Source: Reticulitermes speratus (taxonomy: Eukaryota; Arthropoda; Insecta; Blattodea; Rhinotermitidae). From it: a DNA stretch of 64,000 nucleotides. Where the stretch lies: positions 36,329,478 to 36,393,477 of the forward strand of contig JAJKFL010000006.1 in assembly GCA_021186555.1 (NCBI GenBank), written 5' to 3'. The notes under the pieces were generated by a model. The model did no database searches. It was not told where the DNA came from and saw only the letters and a list, made by a program, of their open reading frames with translations. Every line of letters begins with the position of its first letter. Position 1 is the first letter of the stretch. The position numbers and the translations under genes were made by a program. This document shows positions 45,084 through 58,100 of the stretch, piece after piece.

Positions 45084-46859
45084 AACAGCTCGCGCCCTCC
45101 CAGGGGACACCGCCTTAACGAAGCACTGTCCGTGCGGGCGGAGAGGGTTTGAGTGCCCCAAAGAAGCTGGGGGCTAAACCGGCGGTAGCTTAGCTACTGG
45201 TAGGGTCTCCCAAGCCGGGCAGGCCTCAGCTGAGGGGCCAGACGAAGTGTGTTCCACAACGACCTGTCTGAACCAATAACCTTTCCATAATATCCTTCCT
45301 ATTCACCCAAGTCAAGGTGTGAGGTATCGTGCCGAGGACTGCATGGCACTGGGGTGGAAAAACAGCAGTGCATTTACGATCCCCTCGGGGAACCGGGCAG
45401 CACCCCGTTGTATTTATGCCTTCCACCCGAAAGGGGCTCTGCGGGTGGTGACTGTTACTTCCCCATTACTTGTGGGAATAAAATGGACACAGTAATTAAT
45501 GGACTTGATCAAGGAGTGGCTGAGGCTGCAAACTTGATACTGAGGCTGTAGGCTTTGAGCCTTTCGCTGTTTCTTCTGATGAGGACAGACTGGCTGCAGG
45601 TGTCTATACGACTAGACTGCAGTCCAGGCGACTCTCGGGAGTGCAGCGGAAGTAGCTCATTAAAGTAAGAGAAGGTGGTGGCGAGAAGTAGTGGGGGTGT
45701 GGAGAAGACCCCACTCTTACTCGAGTATTCCACCTTCGATGAACCTGTGAGCCTTTTGCTATCTCTGCTGATGAGGACAGACTGGCTGCAGGTGTCATTA
45801 TGACCAGACTGCAGACCAGGGGACTCTTGGGAGCGTAGCGGAAGCAGCTCGTTAAAGTAAGAGAAGGCGGTGGCGAGAAGTAGTGGGGGTGTGAAAAGAC
45901 CCCACACTTACTGAGTATTCCACCTTCGATGAACCTGTGAGCCTTTTGCTATCTCTTCTGACGAGGACAGACTGGCTGCAGGTGTCATTATGACCAGACT
46001 GCAGACCAGGCGACTCTTGGGAGCGCAGCGGAAGTAGCTCGTTAAAGTAAGAGAAGGCGGTGGCGAGAAGTAGTGGGGGTGTGAAAAGACCCCACACTTA
46101 CTGAGTATTCCACCTTCGATGAACCTGTGAGCCTTTTGCTATCTCTGCTGATGAGGACAGACTGGCTGCAGGTGTCATTATGACTAGACTGCAGACCAGG
46201 GGACTCTTGGGAGCGTAGCGGAAGCAGCTCGTTAAAGTAAGAGAAGGCGGTGGCGAGAAGTAGTGGGGGTGTGAAAAGACCCCACACTTACTGAGTATTC
46301 CACCTTCGATGAACCTGTGAGCCTTTTGCTATCTCTTCTGACGAGGACAGACTGGCTGCAGGTGTCATTATGACCAGACTGCAGACCAGGCGACTCTTGG
46401 GAGCGCAGCGGAAGTAGCTCGTTAAAGTAAGAGAAGGCGGTGGCGAGAAGTAGTGGGGGTGTGAAAAGAGTATTCCTCCTTCGATGAACCTGATCAAGGA
46501 GCGGCTGTGACTGTAAACTTGATATTGGGGCTGTATGCCCTGAGCCTTTCGCTGTCTCTTCTGATGAGGACAGACTGGCTGCAGGTGCCACCAAACTGCA
46601 GTCCAGGCGACTGTCGGGAGCGCAGCGGAAGCAGCTCATTAAAATAACAGAAGGCGGTGGCGAGAAGTAGTGGGGGTGTGAACAGACCCCACTCTTACTC
46701 GAGTATTCCACCTTCGATGAACCTGATCAAGGAACGGCTGTGGCTGCAGACTTGATAATTGAAAGACTAAGGGTTAGCACAATAAGCCTAAGGCTGCGAT
46801 GCGTCCGGAGCTAATGCCGACGGGCCCATAGACACAGAAGAAGAAGAAGAACAGCTCGC
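45084..46859 (+). mobile_element. 1.76 kb non-autonomous non-LTR element with 10 bp target duplication
   Basis: AACAGCTCGC at 45084-45093 and 46850-46859 flanks 45094-46849. The 5' part (45094-45540) is GC-rich, contains GGTAGGGTCTCCCAAGCCGG and resembles a LINE 5' region. The middle is a tandem array of 190 bp units. The 3' end is CACAGAAGAAGAAG, a simple-repeat tail. No RT or endonuclease frame is present. The tail and target duplication fit mobilisation by a LINE. Orientation is inferred from the tail. Confidence 0.8.
45540..46740. repeat. 190 bp tandem repeat array with 380 bp higher-order unit
   Basis: Units start at about 45556, 45738, 45928, 46118, 46308 and 46540 (GAGCCTTT.GCT...GATGAGGACAG). 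The four central units alternate: type A (TCTCTGCTGATG ... GGGGACTC) and type B (TCTTCTGACGAG ... GGCGACTC). 45738-46117 and 46118-46497 are therefore nearly identical 380 bp AB blocks. Long minus-strand open frames here only reflect the unit length being read through. Confidence 0.9.
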
Positions 46860-46924
46860 CAGATATATTTCGTTTTCAAAGTAGCCACACACAACGCACA
46901 ACACGAGGTAAAGCAGGCTGCATA

Positions 46925-46968
46925 GTACTTCGGCATGAAAAAGCCATCATCAGGCCTATAACTGGAAC
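46925..46968 (-). ncRNA. Hammerhead-like motif (left arm)
   Basis: Minus strand: CTGATGA intact, T, GGC-tttttcat-GCC stem II, but GAAG instead of GAAA and a changed cleavage-site region. Probably inactive. Confidence 0.45.
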
Positions 46969-47156
46969 ATTCAAAGAAAAATTAAAACAGCAAGCTCATG
47001 TGAGATTGATTGAAAAATGTGTTAGCATGTCAGTTATAAAGTTTTCTTTTGAAGCCCGTAAATGAATGGATGTACGCTTGAGTAGCTCCTATTATTTAAA
47101 GTTGAGACATCTCACACGTGCTTGCAGTTTTAATTGTTGTTTCTGACGTTACACTC

Positions 47157-47200
47157 AGAGGCCTGATTATGGCTTGTTCAAGCCGAAACATGTAGCCTAT
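47157..47200 (+). ncRNA. Hammerhead-like ribozyme candidate (right arm)
   Basis: CTGATTA at 47163-47169 (position 8 G to T), T, perfect 5 bp stem II GGCTT/AAGCC with loop GTTC, GAAAC at 47185-47189, ATGTA. Flanks AGGC and GCCT form a 4 bp stem I. Architecture complete, one core substitution. Confidence 0.6.
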
Positions 47201-49150
47201 TTTACCTCGTATTGTTAATTGTGTATGACTGCTTGGAAAAAGAGATATCCGTAATTGACAACACAACGGGGATGTCTCACCTTAAAATAACAGTTCACCA
47301 CTTGGCCCTATCGTCAGCAAGATTAATGCACTTCACGGCATCCCATCCGGTTGCTTTAAGGCCCACAGTAAGTTTGCCCTTCATTCTATGCCTAACACTT
47401 TCCAACGGCTTGCTTTCTTCGGGTTTTACCAACAAAATAAAGTATAATTCATTTCCTTCATTTCATAACAATGATCATATTTACCGTTGAATACAAATCG
47501 TTGTTCTTTATAAAACTTTGCCACCCACATGTTTCTTCCTCCCTGTCAGATCGAAATAAGATCCTCAGCATCCTTTATTCAAACCTCAGTCTCTGTCCTC
47601 CCTTTAACCTGACATCAAAATTTACACCAGTCAATCAACAGACAAAGTTATACTTTCGTATATTTTAATATTTAGCTTCTTAGATAAACAGCAAGAAAGT
47701 AAAAGATATCGAAAATATACAGCTGCTACTCCCACAAATTAATGTACTTTAATTCATCAGTGTATGTGGTAGTGATTTGTTAGTGTCGTCTCCAAATATT
47801 TCAACTTTTAGACATTTTCAGAGAATCTTTTTTTGCCTTTATGTTGTGATTTTTCCCTACATGCTCTTGGCGGAATATGAACACATTGTCAGTTTTTTAA
47901 GTATTTAATTCTAAAACTATCTGTACAATAGCGACTACTATACCTTTTACAACCGAAAGAAATAATAACAACACTGAAAATAAATTGAAATCTCTCATTC
48001 ATTTCAATCATTCACTGCTTTTTTGCTTTTTCATATGACATATCCTCAGGCGAAGTTAAAATACAGTAGTGAAAAAGCATATTCTTTCTTCCAGATCACA
48101 CTGAATAAGAAATGTGCAGGTATCAGACAATGTTTGCCTTACCGTAATTTACAACAGACTCACTTTAAACATATTACAATTAACCCCAAATATTTGCGAA
48201 ACCACAAACCCAGTGATAGGATAATAAAAAATGTCAGCCCAAACTAATTACAAGTTTTCTTAAAATCCACAAAGAGCTGATGTACTGCCCCATTTTATTC
48301 TGACAAAGGTGACGAATGTAGAATATCTTATAGGTAGTCGATCTCTTGCTTCGAAATACACACTAATGATCTCCAGTAATTTCTTATACATGCGGAGTTA
48401 TCATTCAGAGAAGAATGTCGGATAAAAGTTTCTCTGACAGTTGGTACCAAAGATTTGTCTCGACAGTCTCAGCTTTATCCCTCTTTAACATAGGTCAAAT
48501 AACACACTATTCGTCCTTATGCCAAATAGTATGAGTAAGGTTATGGACGCCAAACAAATTACTTCTACTCCTAATCACTTTCATTCTGGTGAAATTTGGT
48601 CACTATTAGGCGACTTTCTATTTTCTGCATCTCAACGTCAAACTGAAGCTAGTCCCTAAGCTTATGTACCTTAGTGTGTATAACGTCTTTAACTCTATGT
48701 AAGCTGAACAGCTGAAACAATTGATTTGCCTCTCTATTCAAAATACTGTGAAAATCTGAAAGCATAGTACCCGCCTCTTTCCTTAATAAATTGGTGCCAG
48801 ACTTGTAGGAATACTTAAATTTATTTCCTTCCCTACAAAGTCTCTAATTTTCCTGCTAGAAGCTCAAGAACGGTAAGAAATATCTCGTTTTACTTCATAA
48901 TGGGACGCATTATTCAATATAGAAATAATTTTATATTCTTCAATAAGAAACTTTTGATGTTAAATATTAACCTATAAGTGAGCCAGGTTGTGTAGCTTCA
49001 GTTCTTTGAACCCACCACATTATACAACAAAATTGATCTATGACGGTTTCACCAGCCGAATTTGACACGCAACTTCTACTGAAGTTCTAATGAAGTTCGA
49101 GCTTTATCAATAGTTTACAGAACTCATAAGGAGGGGTTCACACAGACGCT

Positions 49151-49182
49151 TATAAATTCCGGGTTAGAAAGTAGTAGTCAGT
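49151..49182 (+). promoter_or_regulatory. OR gene 3 core promoter (TATA + Inr)
   Basis: TATAAA at 49151-49156 and TCAGT at 49178-49182, 29 bp from the first T to the predicted +1 A. Conserved with gene 2. A short upstream frame of about 23 codons (ATG 49199) lies in the leader. Confidence 0.7.
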
Positions 49183-49296
49183 CACATTTTGTGTCCGGAT
49201 GGTACAGAAACTCGTGGAATTATCTGTGAATTTGACGCACGTATTTGTGAAAGTGAAAGTGACAGTGTGAAGGATTTGCAAATAACACCAGTATAC

Positions 49297-49607
49297 ATGG
49301 AGAATATCAAACACGCAACAAAGTATCATGTGTCACACAGGAATAACAAGAATACGAATAAGAATTATAATGACCGTTTTAAGACGCTTCTGTTTTCGTT
49401 TCGTCTCGGAGGACATCCACTTATGATGAAGTCTGTATCAAGAATTAACAGAGTATACAATGTGGTTACAGCAGTGTGTTTTTACAGTACTTTTGGGTGT
49501 CTCGCCATGGATGCGTTTGTTCATAGACATCAGTTGGTGCAACTTATGAAGAAAGTGCGATTATTCGTAGGAATGATATTCATCACGTGGACGCACTTTA
49601 GTTTCAG
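49297..49607 (+). CDS. OR gene 3 exon 1 (TM1-TM2)
   Basis: [17 protein letters not shown], an Asn/Lys-rich insertion absent in gene 2, [15 protein letters not shown] and two hydrophobic segments. Donor GTAAAC, phase 2. Confidence 0.88.
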
Positions 49608-52126
49608 GTAAACCGCCTTAAAATATTTCCGCAGTGAAAAGAATTGTTGTTTAATGTATGAGGCTGTGATGAAATTTCTGACATAATTCATACTTTTCTG
49701 AATGCCAGTATGAAGCATATTTTATTTAAATGTTTAATGAAGGAAATGTTATATAAATTTAAGCACTCGTACACGAAAGAAAATGCATAGATGAAAGCCG
49801 TTTACATGATCGTTACTCCTTCAATAAATACAAATATGAAGACCGACAAGGCTTCATCAGTATTAGGACTGCTAATATAACTACCAGGTTTGAAACTAAC
49901 GAGGAATGCGAACTTAACATAGTGTTCCTCTGGATTACGACACTTATGGTATGGTAGCTGGGTACTAAGGTGTCAGTAGATTCGCGTGCTCTTTTCGTCA
50001 AGTAGAGTGGTTACTTTACACGGTGTAATGGCAGAAGTATATATAAATATAGAGCGATATATATGTACCATACTAATGAATACTAATTCCCATTACAGTT
50101 ATCGTAAACGTGACATCGAACATCTTCTTACTCTGACGGATTCCTTCACATGGGAAGAACTGCCGACCAGAGATCCTGACACCGGGTATTTGACAAAGGC
50201 AGGGTACATCCCGATCATCCAAACACTTGCTGCATACATACCGGTCGCCCTAGTAGGATTCCACCTCATACACAGTACTGTGCGCATTGTGTTGAATCAT
50301 GACATGGTCTACACTACGTGGTACCCTTTCGAAGCTTCGGCTAGCCCAGCATTTGAAATTGCAAATTTGACACAGGTAATAATACCTTTAATCTTTTTCA
50401 ACGTTCTAGAACACACATTTTACCAAAATCAAAATGGGAAATTTTCACACATTAATATGTGTCTGTTGCTTTTGTGGAGTACCGTTTATGTCGTCAAAAT
50501 CATAATATGAAAATGTTAACTTTATGGGCACGAACGCTTATTTATCGTGTTCGTAAACTTCTCCATACCTTCAACATTACCGACAGAATATTCCAAACTC
50601 TAATGTAGACTGTCAAAAAATACAAGAGTAACTTGAAGTAATTCTCTATGAGAAGCATGTACTCGATAAAACGATGAGTCCTATGATTCCCACCGCGAGT
50701 AAAACTGCCTTACACCAAATGAAGTTTGACTTCTCTGCAAAAAAGATGTGCACCACATATGTAAGATAATTAAAAAAATAATATTCGAATATAGCGTAAC
50801 ATTACTGCCTAAATTTTTAAAATACGCACCACACAAATAGATAGAAACAGCAACATTTAAAAACAATAGGCCAGTCCCTTATCGCCAAAGTAAGTCATTA
50901 GACGACAAAAATCATTAAATAATTTTATTTGTTGTTACTCAAAAGTGCTACAACACTTTCAGGTAACTAACTCCACGGAGCACAGTTCTTCCCGTAAAGC
51001 TGAGTTCCTCAGTCAGTCAAGAAATTGCCCACATTTTATGGAACCCGAAGGTTCATTACTGCGTTCATAAGGCACTGCCACTTGTCCCTATCCTGAGCCA
51101 AATCAATCCACTCCACGCCTTCCCAAATGATTTATTTAAGCTCCATTTCAATATTATTTCCTATATATATGCTTAGGCCTTTCAAGTGGTCTCCCTCTCT
51201 CAACCAGAGCCCTGTAGGCACCTTTTCCGTCACTATATATGCCAAGTGCCCAACCCGTCTCATCACTTTGAAGTAAGGTAGAATATATCAGCCACCGTTA
51301 GATGTAGTGGAGGAATACTTTTGCTTTAAAGAAAGCGCATAAAGATATTGCGCTACAAGCTACGTTCATAGTTTAAACTTCATATACATAATAACAATAG
51401 CGCATACAAGTCTTAAAGCTTTCGAATTGGTGCAGTTGAGCACTCGGCTATTCTGGGATTTTGCGCTCCGTCAATCGGTGTTGGTCGCCAAAATTTTCGA
51501 TAAAGTGTTTTGGCCTGACCTCCACGCGCCATGGAAGATGAGGTCGCAACATGGTCTCCAAACATCGGGGAACGAACACCCAGTGACGGAGAATAATATC
51601 TTGGAAGAACAGATTTCGCATAATGGAACATACATACAGGGAAACTGTAACCCCCTAATGAATTTACTTCTTACGGACGTCAGTAGTCCGAATCCATGCG
51701 GCTCGGGTTGCCGAGAATAGCCTCTGTACCTCTCACCTGACGGCCTGAAAGATTACCTGGTAGCTCGCAAAAAATCGCAAGTAATGTTTATTGTCTTTGA
51801 TGCATCACATTTAGATATCAAATTCAGCAACAAATGATAACACAATGTCAAATAACAAACAACAAAACTTTAAGCACAGTAGTACACTCTGCTTATTTGC
51901 TTCCTCACTGTGCTACTATACGTTCTATTACTTTTAAACGGACAGGCGATGGTTTTATACAGAAGAAAGCAAATAAAGATAAGATGCAAACACAATGTCA
52001 ATTACAAAGAAATTAGGAAAACAAATCCCCCAAATAATAAATATCATAAATGCAAGAATATATCCACATACACCAAAAAAAAATCTGGCTATAGTTTGGC
52101 GGAGTACTTTATTTTAAAATTCGTGA

Positions 52127-52167
<41 letters not shown>

Positions 52168-55100
52168 GAATTTCCGTGTCTGCTACTCCTTCCAGTACAG
52201 ACTGTTTCGTTGACATTTCATAACAACAGTGATGTTAAGTTCCAAATATGCAAGCTTCGCCTCTACGAACTCTGTGATGTGGTTTGCTGTAACTCATAGA
52301 GTTCAGCATGTTTTTGTTGAAACCGTTTTCCTGTACGCCTACAGACTCACTCCTTACATATGAGCTACCATATTGCTACAACTGTTATTTTGCCACATAT
52401 TACACATGTTAATACACACCTACATAAAACCATAAATGGAACTTGTGCCTCTTCCACCAAGAAATCTCTGGTGCCAGAAGCATATGTATGAGAAATTCTC
52501 TTCAACATACTCTGTCAAATATGATGTCGGAATTATTTTTTTAAATCTACTTATTAAACAAATAAAATTCATCCTGAACAATGGAGCACTTTTTCATACT
52601 ACGAGCGCATACTGCAAATTATACCACGGCTAGGAACTGGTTAGTACAATTAAAAACAAGTGGTTAAATTTAGAATTTAATTTGGTTTTCCTAGTTTAAT
52701 CGAAGAAAGTGCCCGCTGAAAACTGAGTACTACTTTAAAGTAAGTCAAGAAACTGTTGTTCATTTTCCACTTGCTAAATGCTGAACACAATTAACACCGA
52801 CAGTCACATTCATACGGATACCTAGAGAGTGGCCTTAAACATTTGTGTAAAATATTGTGTAAATCACAGTACTATCGACACTTACCGGACTAGTATTAAT
52901 ACGCTACGACCTTTCTATTATCTACACATCTCAGTGTATTATAATACATTTCAACCGAGGAATCTGTCCAAACGGCGCCCACCCATACAACTACAGACAC
53001 CAATCGAAATATTTAACTCTCAATCATGCCAGCCAGTCAAAATTTAACTTCTATCAGATACAGTCTATTACAGGCATCTCACCTGTATAAAACAACAACA
53101 CTTCACGTCCCATAAGGCTTTAATATTCACCAAAACCGCAGGAAGATACCCACACCCATCTAGCGCAGAGGCTGCGAATGAGTCTGTGACTTCATGGCAT
53201 ATTACGGGATGACCTTTACCTTTACCTTAGACGTAGAGCTCCATTCTTTCTTAACCTCTTTACCAGATTGAGGCGTGCAGTCAACAGCACGCCGTAGGTC
53301 ACTTTAACCGTCGAGAAAAATCTCCCTCAGGCAAACACAGAGGGCCGACTGGGGTCCAGATTCGGTCTGATCTTTGTGGCAGGCCAGGAATCAAATTATT
53401 CCGGCACCGACATTAATTGGGCTTTTAAATAACGCGACTCCGCGCACAGTTCCTTGACCTTAAGCTTTACTTTCCAAAGTTAATATATCCTAGTTACGGC
53501 TGAAACTTTCCCTTGTCGCGTGTCAACCCATGCTCCATTACGGTTATGTTGAGTCAAGTAATAATTTCTTTTATAAACAGTTTTTAACTTGCATGATCGT
53601 GCTTGTTAAAATAATTGGGCAAGCAGTAAACTTCAAATTTCATGTGAAAATTAACGGAACAGCCATCAAAAACTTGCAACTTATTCCCTGAAGTTTATAG
53701 AGAAGGAGGAAAGGAAACTTACGGAACCCTCACAAAATGACTTCGGGGGGTTGTTTTGAAGCTTGCAAGGCTCGTTTCGAAATTATATTGATTGGATAAT
53801 ATGCAGACAAAACACTTCATTAATAAATAACTTTATTGAATCTAATCTCTTATTGTATAGACAATCTTGTATCTCCGAAATTGTAGGTCGTGATTGCAAA
53901 CGAGAACCAGAACATTTCAATAATTCACATTTATCAGAACTTTACTAATTTCCTTACCAAAGCACATCGACCTATTTTCAAAATACTTACTTTCCACAAC
54001 AAAATCACAAATTATAAGAAGAATTATTTAGTCAACTTGAAATTGTGAAAATTTAACAGTTCGCAAGAAAGGTGTAGGCACATGCAGATGTCCAACTGTC
54101 TTCACAGTATAACATAATATTCTGCTACAATACAGGGTTTCGACGACTACATCTGTATGTTGTTAACAGCGTAAAGCCAGCTGAAGCCTGATATGCCTAT
54201 ACCATTCGAAGCCACACTGTATGTAGGATAAAGTTCCCAAGAATATCCAGTTCCATCCAAAGGCTTATATAACAGCGTCATAGAAGGACTCACAACAGCT
54301 TCCACTTACTCCCGTTACTGCACATACACTAACTAGCCTGTGCCGTGTATGCATATATCTGTATTGTTTCCATCTGGAATATTACACGTGAAGACAGGTA
54401 AGATGTTCCAAAAGTACGAGACAACTTACTCTTTCCAGCTACACTTTACCGTAAAGACATACGAAATGTGCCTCCGAAACAGTATCGTCGACCTATGTAA
54501 ATACAGGTTGTCACAAACCGAATATCACAAAAGCATGGATCTTCACGACCCTCAAATTTCCAGTTTTCTTATCTAAGCATACATTTTCACAAATACTGTA
54601 CTATGCGACCAACAGTTCATAGCAACTCGCACTTAAGTATCTGAAACTAAGTACCGTAATTTAAGTCACACTTGAAAACAGATTAAAAAAGTGTCATAAA
54701 ACAAAAACATAATAACGTTACTTCAAGTAATGATGTCGTATTCTATTGAATACCTCCTACTTTGTTGCTTGTGGCTCTGTTAATTTGTATGGCAAAGCAG
54801 AAGTACTTAAAATAAAGGCTGCAGAAAAATCACCACCGTAATTTGGCCATACGGATAAAGGCGGAAAGATAAGAAAAGGGACTGATCACATTCTTACAAA
54901 ATAGTAGCAAATGTAATTCCAAGTTGTAAGCATTTCTACTCCTTCTTTAACCTCCAAAAACATAAACAGCAGTTCATGAAAGATGAAACATACAGTATAA
55001 AGTCGAACTGGAACACATGAAGTAAATTCAAACTGTATAGAACAAGACTGTCGGAACATCGAGGTTTGGCTAGGAAAAGCTTAGGGTAAATCTTTGTTTT

Positions 55101-58100
55101 ATACATAACGCTTGGTGCCTACATACAATGTAATACGTACAAAATAAATATAATTAGAAGACATAATAAATAAATTAATATATTAATTTCACAAAAGCTA
55201 AAAGCGAATGCAGAAGAGTAAAATAAATATATGTTAGAGGATATTGGTGAAGCCGGGATAAAGCTGTCTGTATAGCGAATACGCTGAGGGTTTTACTATC
55301 TGAGGTTCAAATCGCCGTAGGGTGAAGACGCTTTTTTTTCCTTCTCCAAACCTCAATAACGGCTCTGGGATCCACCTAGGTTCCTATTCGGGGTTCAGTG
55401 ACCGCGGTTTGAGGTTAAACTCCCCTCTATCTAGCGCCGAGGTTAAAAGTTACTGGAGTTACACCGCTACATGGTCGATAAGGCTTCAAGGTGTAGACAC
55501 GGAAAACTTTACTTTTGTTATATGATAAGGTTAAAAGTCAGTGTACCCAGGTACACATCCACATTCACTAATGCTATAAATAAATCAGGATAACTCAAGA
55601 TATCGACACGGAAACTCAAATATTACTGATAGGTCAACGCTTAACCCATTTCCACCATGCGACTCCAATTTGTACTGCGCGAAATGTTCTTGTTGCAATC
55701 AATATTCTCCCCCTAGAATACTAGTCTTCTGAATTTTTGACATAAAGCGCTAACCCGAATTTAAGTAGCTTACAAAGCGTCAGCGCAGAAAATATATGAA
55801 CTTCACTAATTTAGCCAAAGCTAAAAATTTACCAACAGCACCTTAATGTCTTCTTTCAGTTTTAATAACGTACAGAAGAAGGACGTTTGTAAATTCTTAT
55901 GCAGTAACTCATCAACAAAACTAGCAACAAACTGAATATCAATAGTGCAAACAAACAATATTGCAAAACGTGAAAATCATGTACGAATTTCTCAGCTCTA
56001 AATCCCGGATCCTCCATTCAAACACCTGAAACCTCTTTCTCACACAGGGTATAGCCACACTCTTCATAACATCTTTTGCTTTCGGCTTCCCAAGCCTGTA
56101 CGCTACGCTAGTGTGTGTAGCCTGCAGTCAGCTGGAGAAGCTCAGACTGGCGCTGTTGGATATCAGACAGACAAAGAGCTTATCGGAGAAGGACTTTGGG
56201 GTTGAGGCTGATCAACAGGCAGGAGCAGGGCATTCCTATGCGTCTAAGGAACTGTTTTGTCGCATGCAGGAACAACTGAACAGGTGTATACGTCATCACC
56301 AGGAGATAAAACGGTACCTTTCTGAACAGAATTAGTTAATCAAAACTCACATTATTTTCCCAATTACAGAAAACATGAATTTCGCTGTATCACATACTTA
56401 CACTTTTCCAGGTACATGGAGGTATTAGAAGATTCGATGAGCCTTCCATTGTGTGGACTGCTGCTACTGTTCTTATCAACAATGTGCTTTGACGCCTTCT
56501 CCGCAGTCACGGTAATGTGCTCTAGTAACAAAGTCCAAAGACGATGAAAATAAAAGAAAAAAATCTCCTCCGAAAGGTCGGTAACAAATATCCGACGACA
56601 GGGTATCATTTACCATTAGGTTTCAGTCGTCAGCCCGATACTGAGATAAGACGTAAATGAATCAGAATCTCGATGTCAAAATACCTTTATGAAATTCCCT
56701 TGCTTCTCACAAAAACCAAAACTTTGTATAACGTCATTAATTGGCTTATCGTTATAACAGAAATACAATCTGTTCCTTGGAGGAAAATATTAAATTTTAA
56801 AATATATTTTTGTTAGATCTACGATCTTTTGGGATGTTACGCAGCGTAGAATAGTAGTTTCTTACAGACTTTTCGGGACAACCTATCGGTCCCATCTTCA
56901 AGGGTCAAGCAATCCAAGAAGAATTTTTGTATCAACCAGTAATTAAGTCCATTTTACTAAATCTGATAATGCGACGTTTACCAAATGCTTTCCTGCTACG
57001 ACTTACAGATTCTTGTATTGAAAATGTTGCTTATAATCTGCCTTGCTACATGATATCCGCAATATTATTAAGTCTTTGGCCTTAAGTTCTTTATTTGTGT
57101 TTTAATTTCTAAACGCTTTGCTTTCAAATTTATTATCAAGTGTGCTTTACTTAAATTCATCTAATCTGTCACCCTTAATGTGAGTTAAATAAACCTTCTT
57201 CTTTGCTTTCTCTCGTTCAACCACAATTCTTAATATCGAACTCTCAGATATGCCCGTTGCTCTTGACAGTTCTTTAAAACTTGTTTTTTCTATAAGTTTT
57301 AAAACTTTCGCGGCGACATGATTCAATATAGTTTTCTGATTTCAAATCAGTTTTGCCTGAGGATGGGGACGGAGCTAGTCCCCGAAAAGTTATATTCAAA
57401 CGAATTGACGCGGCTGTGCGCCCGAGAAAACTATATTGTTCTTTTCTCTTATGTAATCTGTTTACGCAATTCATTCACAATTATTCTGATTGACCTTTTA
57501 GATAAGCCATTAGTTCTGTCCACTCTTTTTTATCTTCCCATTTTTGCAATGTAACATGGTGAAGCTCCACACTTTCGTTAGATTCTTCCGAAATTAAAAT
57601 CTAAACAATTAAATTTTCCCGCGCCTGAATTCGCAGTGTTATTCAATTCAAATTCTAATTACGACAGGCATGCTCATATCTAAAGACACAAACAGAACAT
57701 GGTCCCCAGTTCACCTCCTATTTTTTATTAACAACATTCCTGGGATTGTAATACTGCGCACTTACCTTATCGGACGCTAAGAATTTTCCCTTTCAGTGAT
57801 GTTATCTATTACAAGTGAATTCTATACGTTCATTTTAATATTACTTTCCTTGTCATATTTTGCATTAGTCGCGCCTGAAGATGGCCCTATTACAGGCTGA
57901 AACATGCAGCGACATCATGTAGGTAATATGCTTTTGCTTACAATAAGTTGTTGTGTCTGACTTCATTTGTTGCTATATACGTGGTAGTTACGTAACACAA
58001 CGCGATGCACTCTCCAAAAATGGTATTATGATATTTCAATGGAGACAAACTTCATTAACAGAAAACTCAGTGACATGAATGAACCCGCTAACTGCGGGCT

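Larger units (their letters stand above)
46860..47254. mobile_element. Foldback element, sister of the 23.8 kb element
   Basis: Ends CAGATATATTTCG and AGATATCCGTAA correspond to the terminal repeats of the 23771-24493 element, and both arms align with it. It lies directly against the target duplication of the preceding retroelement, which therefore inserted at or beside its left end. Confidence 0.75.
41258..49296. other. Spacer between OR genes 2 and 3
   Basis: An 8 kb spacer with no host gene. In order: a foldback element with target duplication (41706-42080), the duplicated 3' flank (42830-44800) with the conserved block at 43370-43438, a solo hammerhead-like arm (44065-44110), a CA repeat (44815-44847), a 1.76 kb retroelement (45094-46849), a second foldback element (46860-47254), and the 5' flank shared with gene 2 (48080-49296). 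Confidence 0.65.
50376..56047 (+). other. OR gene 3 intron 2
   Basis: A 5.7 kb intron with a minus-strand LINE tail (51005-51255), a GT repeat (52129-52166), blocks shared with gene 2 intron 2 (52330-53490), and a tRNA-like SINE around 55245-55510. No gene. Confidence 0.65.

Noticed and set aside
46232..46711. 159-codon minus-strand open frame in the 190 bp repeat array
   Set aside because: It repeats the same peptide as the unit is read through, depends on unit length, and has no family resemblance. An artefact of the tandem array.
45540..46740. CRISPR-like array
   Set aside because: Adjacent units without spacers, 190 bp period, eukaryotic context. A tandem repeat.
49189..49296. N-terminal extension of OR gene 3
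   Set aside because: Open but begins with TTG, nine bases from the predicted transcription start. Gene 2 has no matching extension; the aligned ATG is at 49297.
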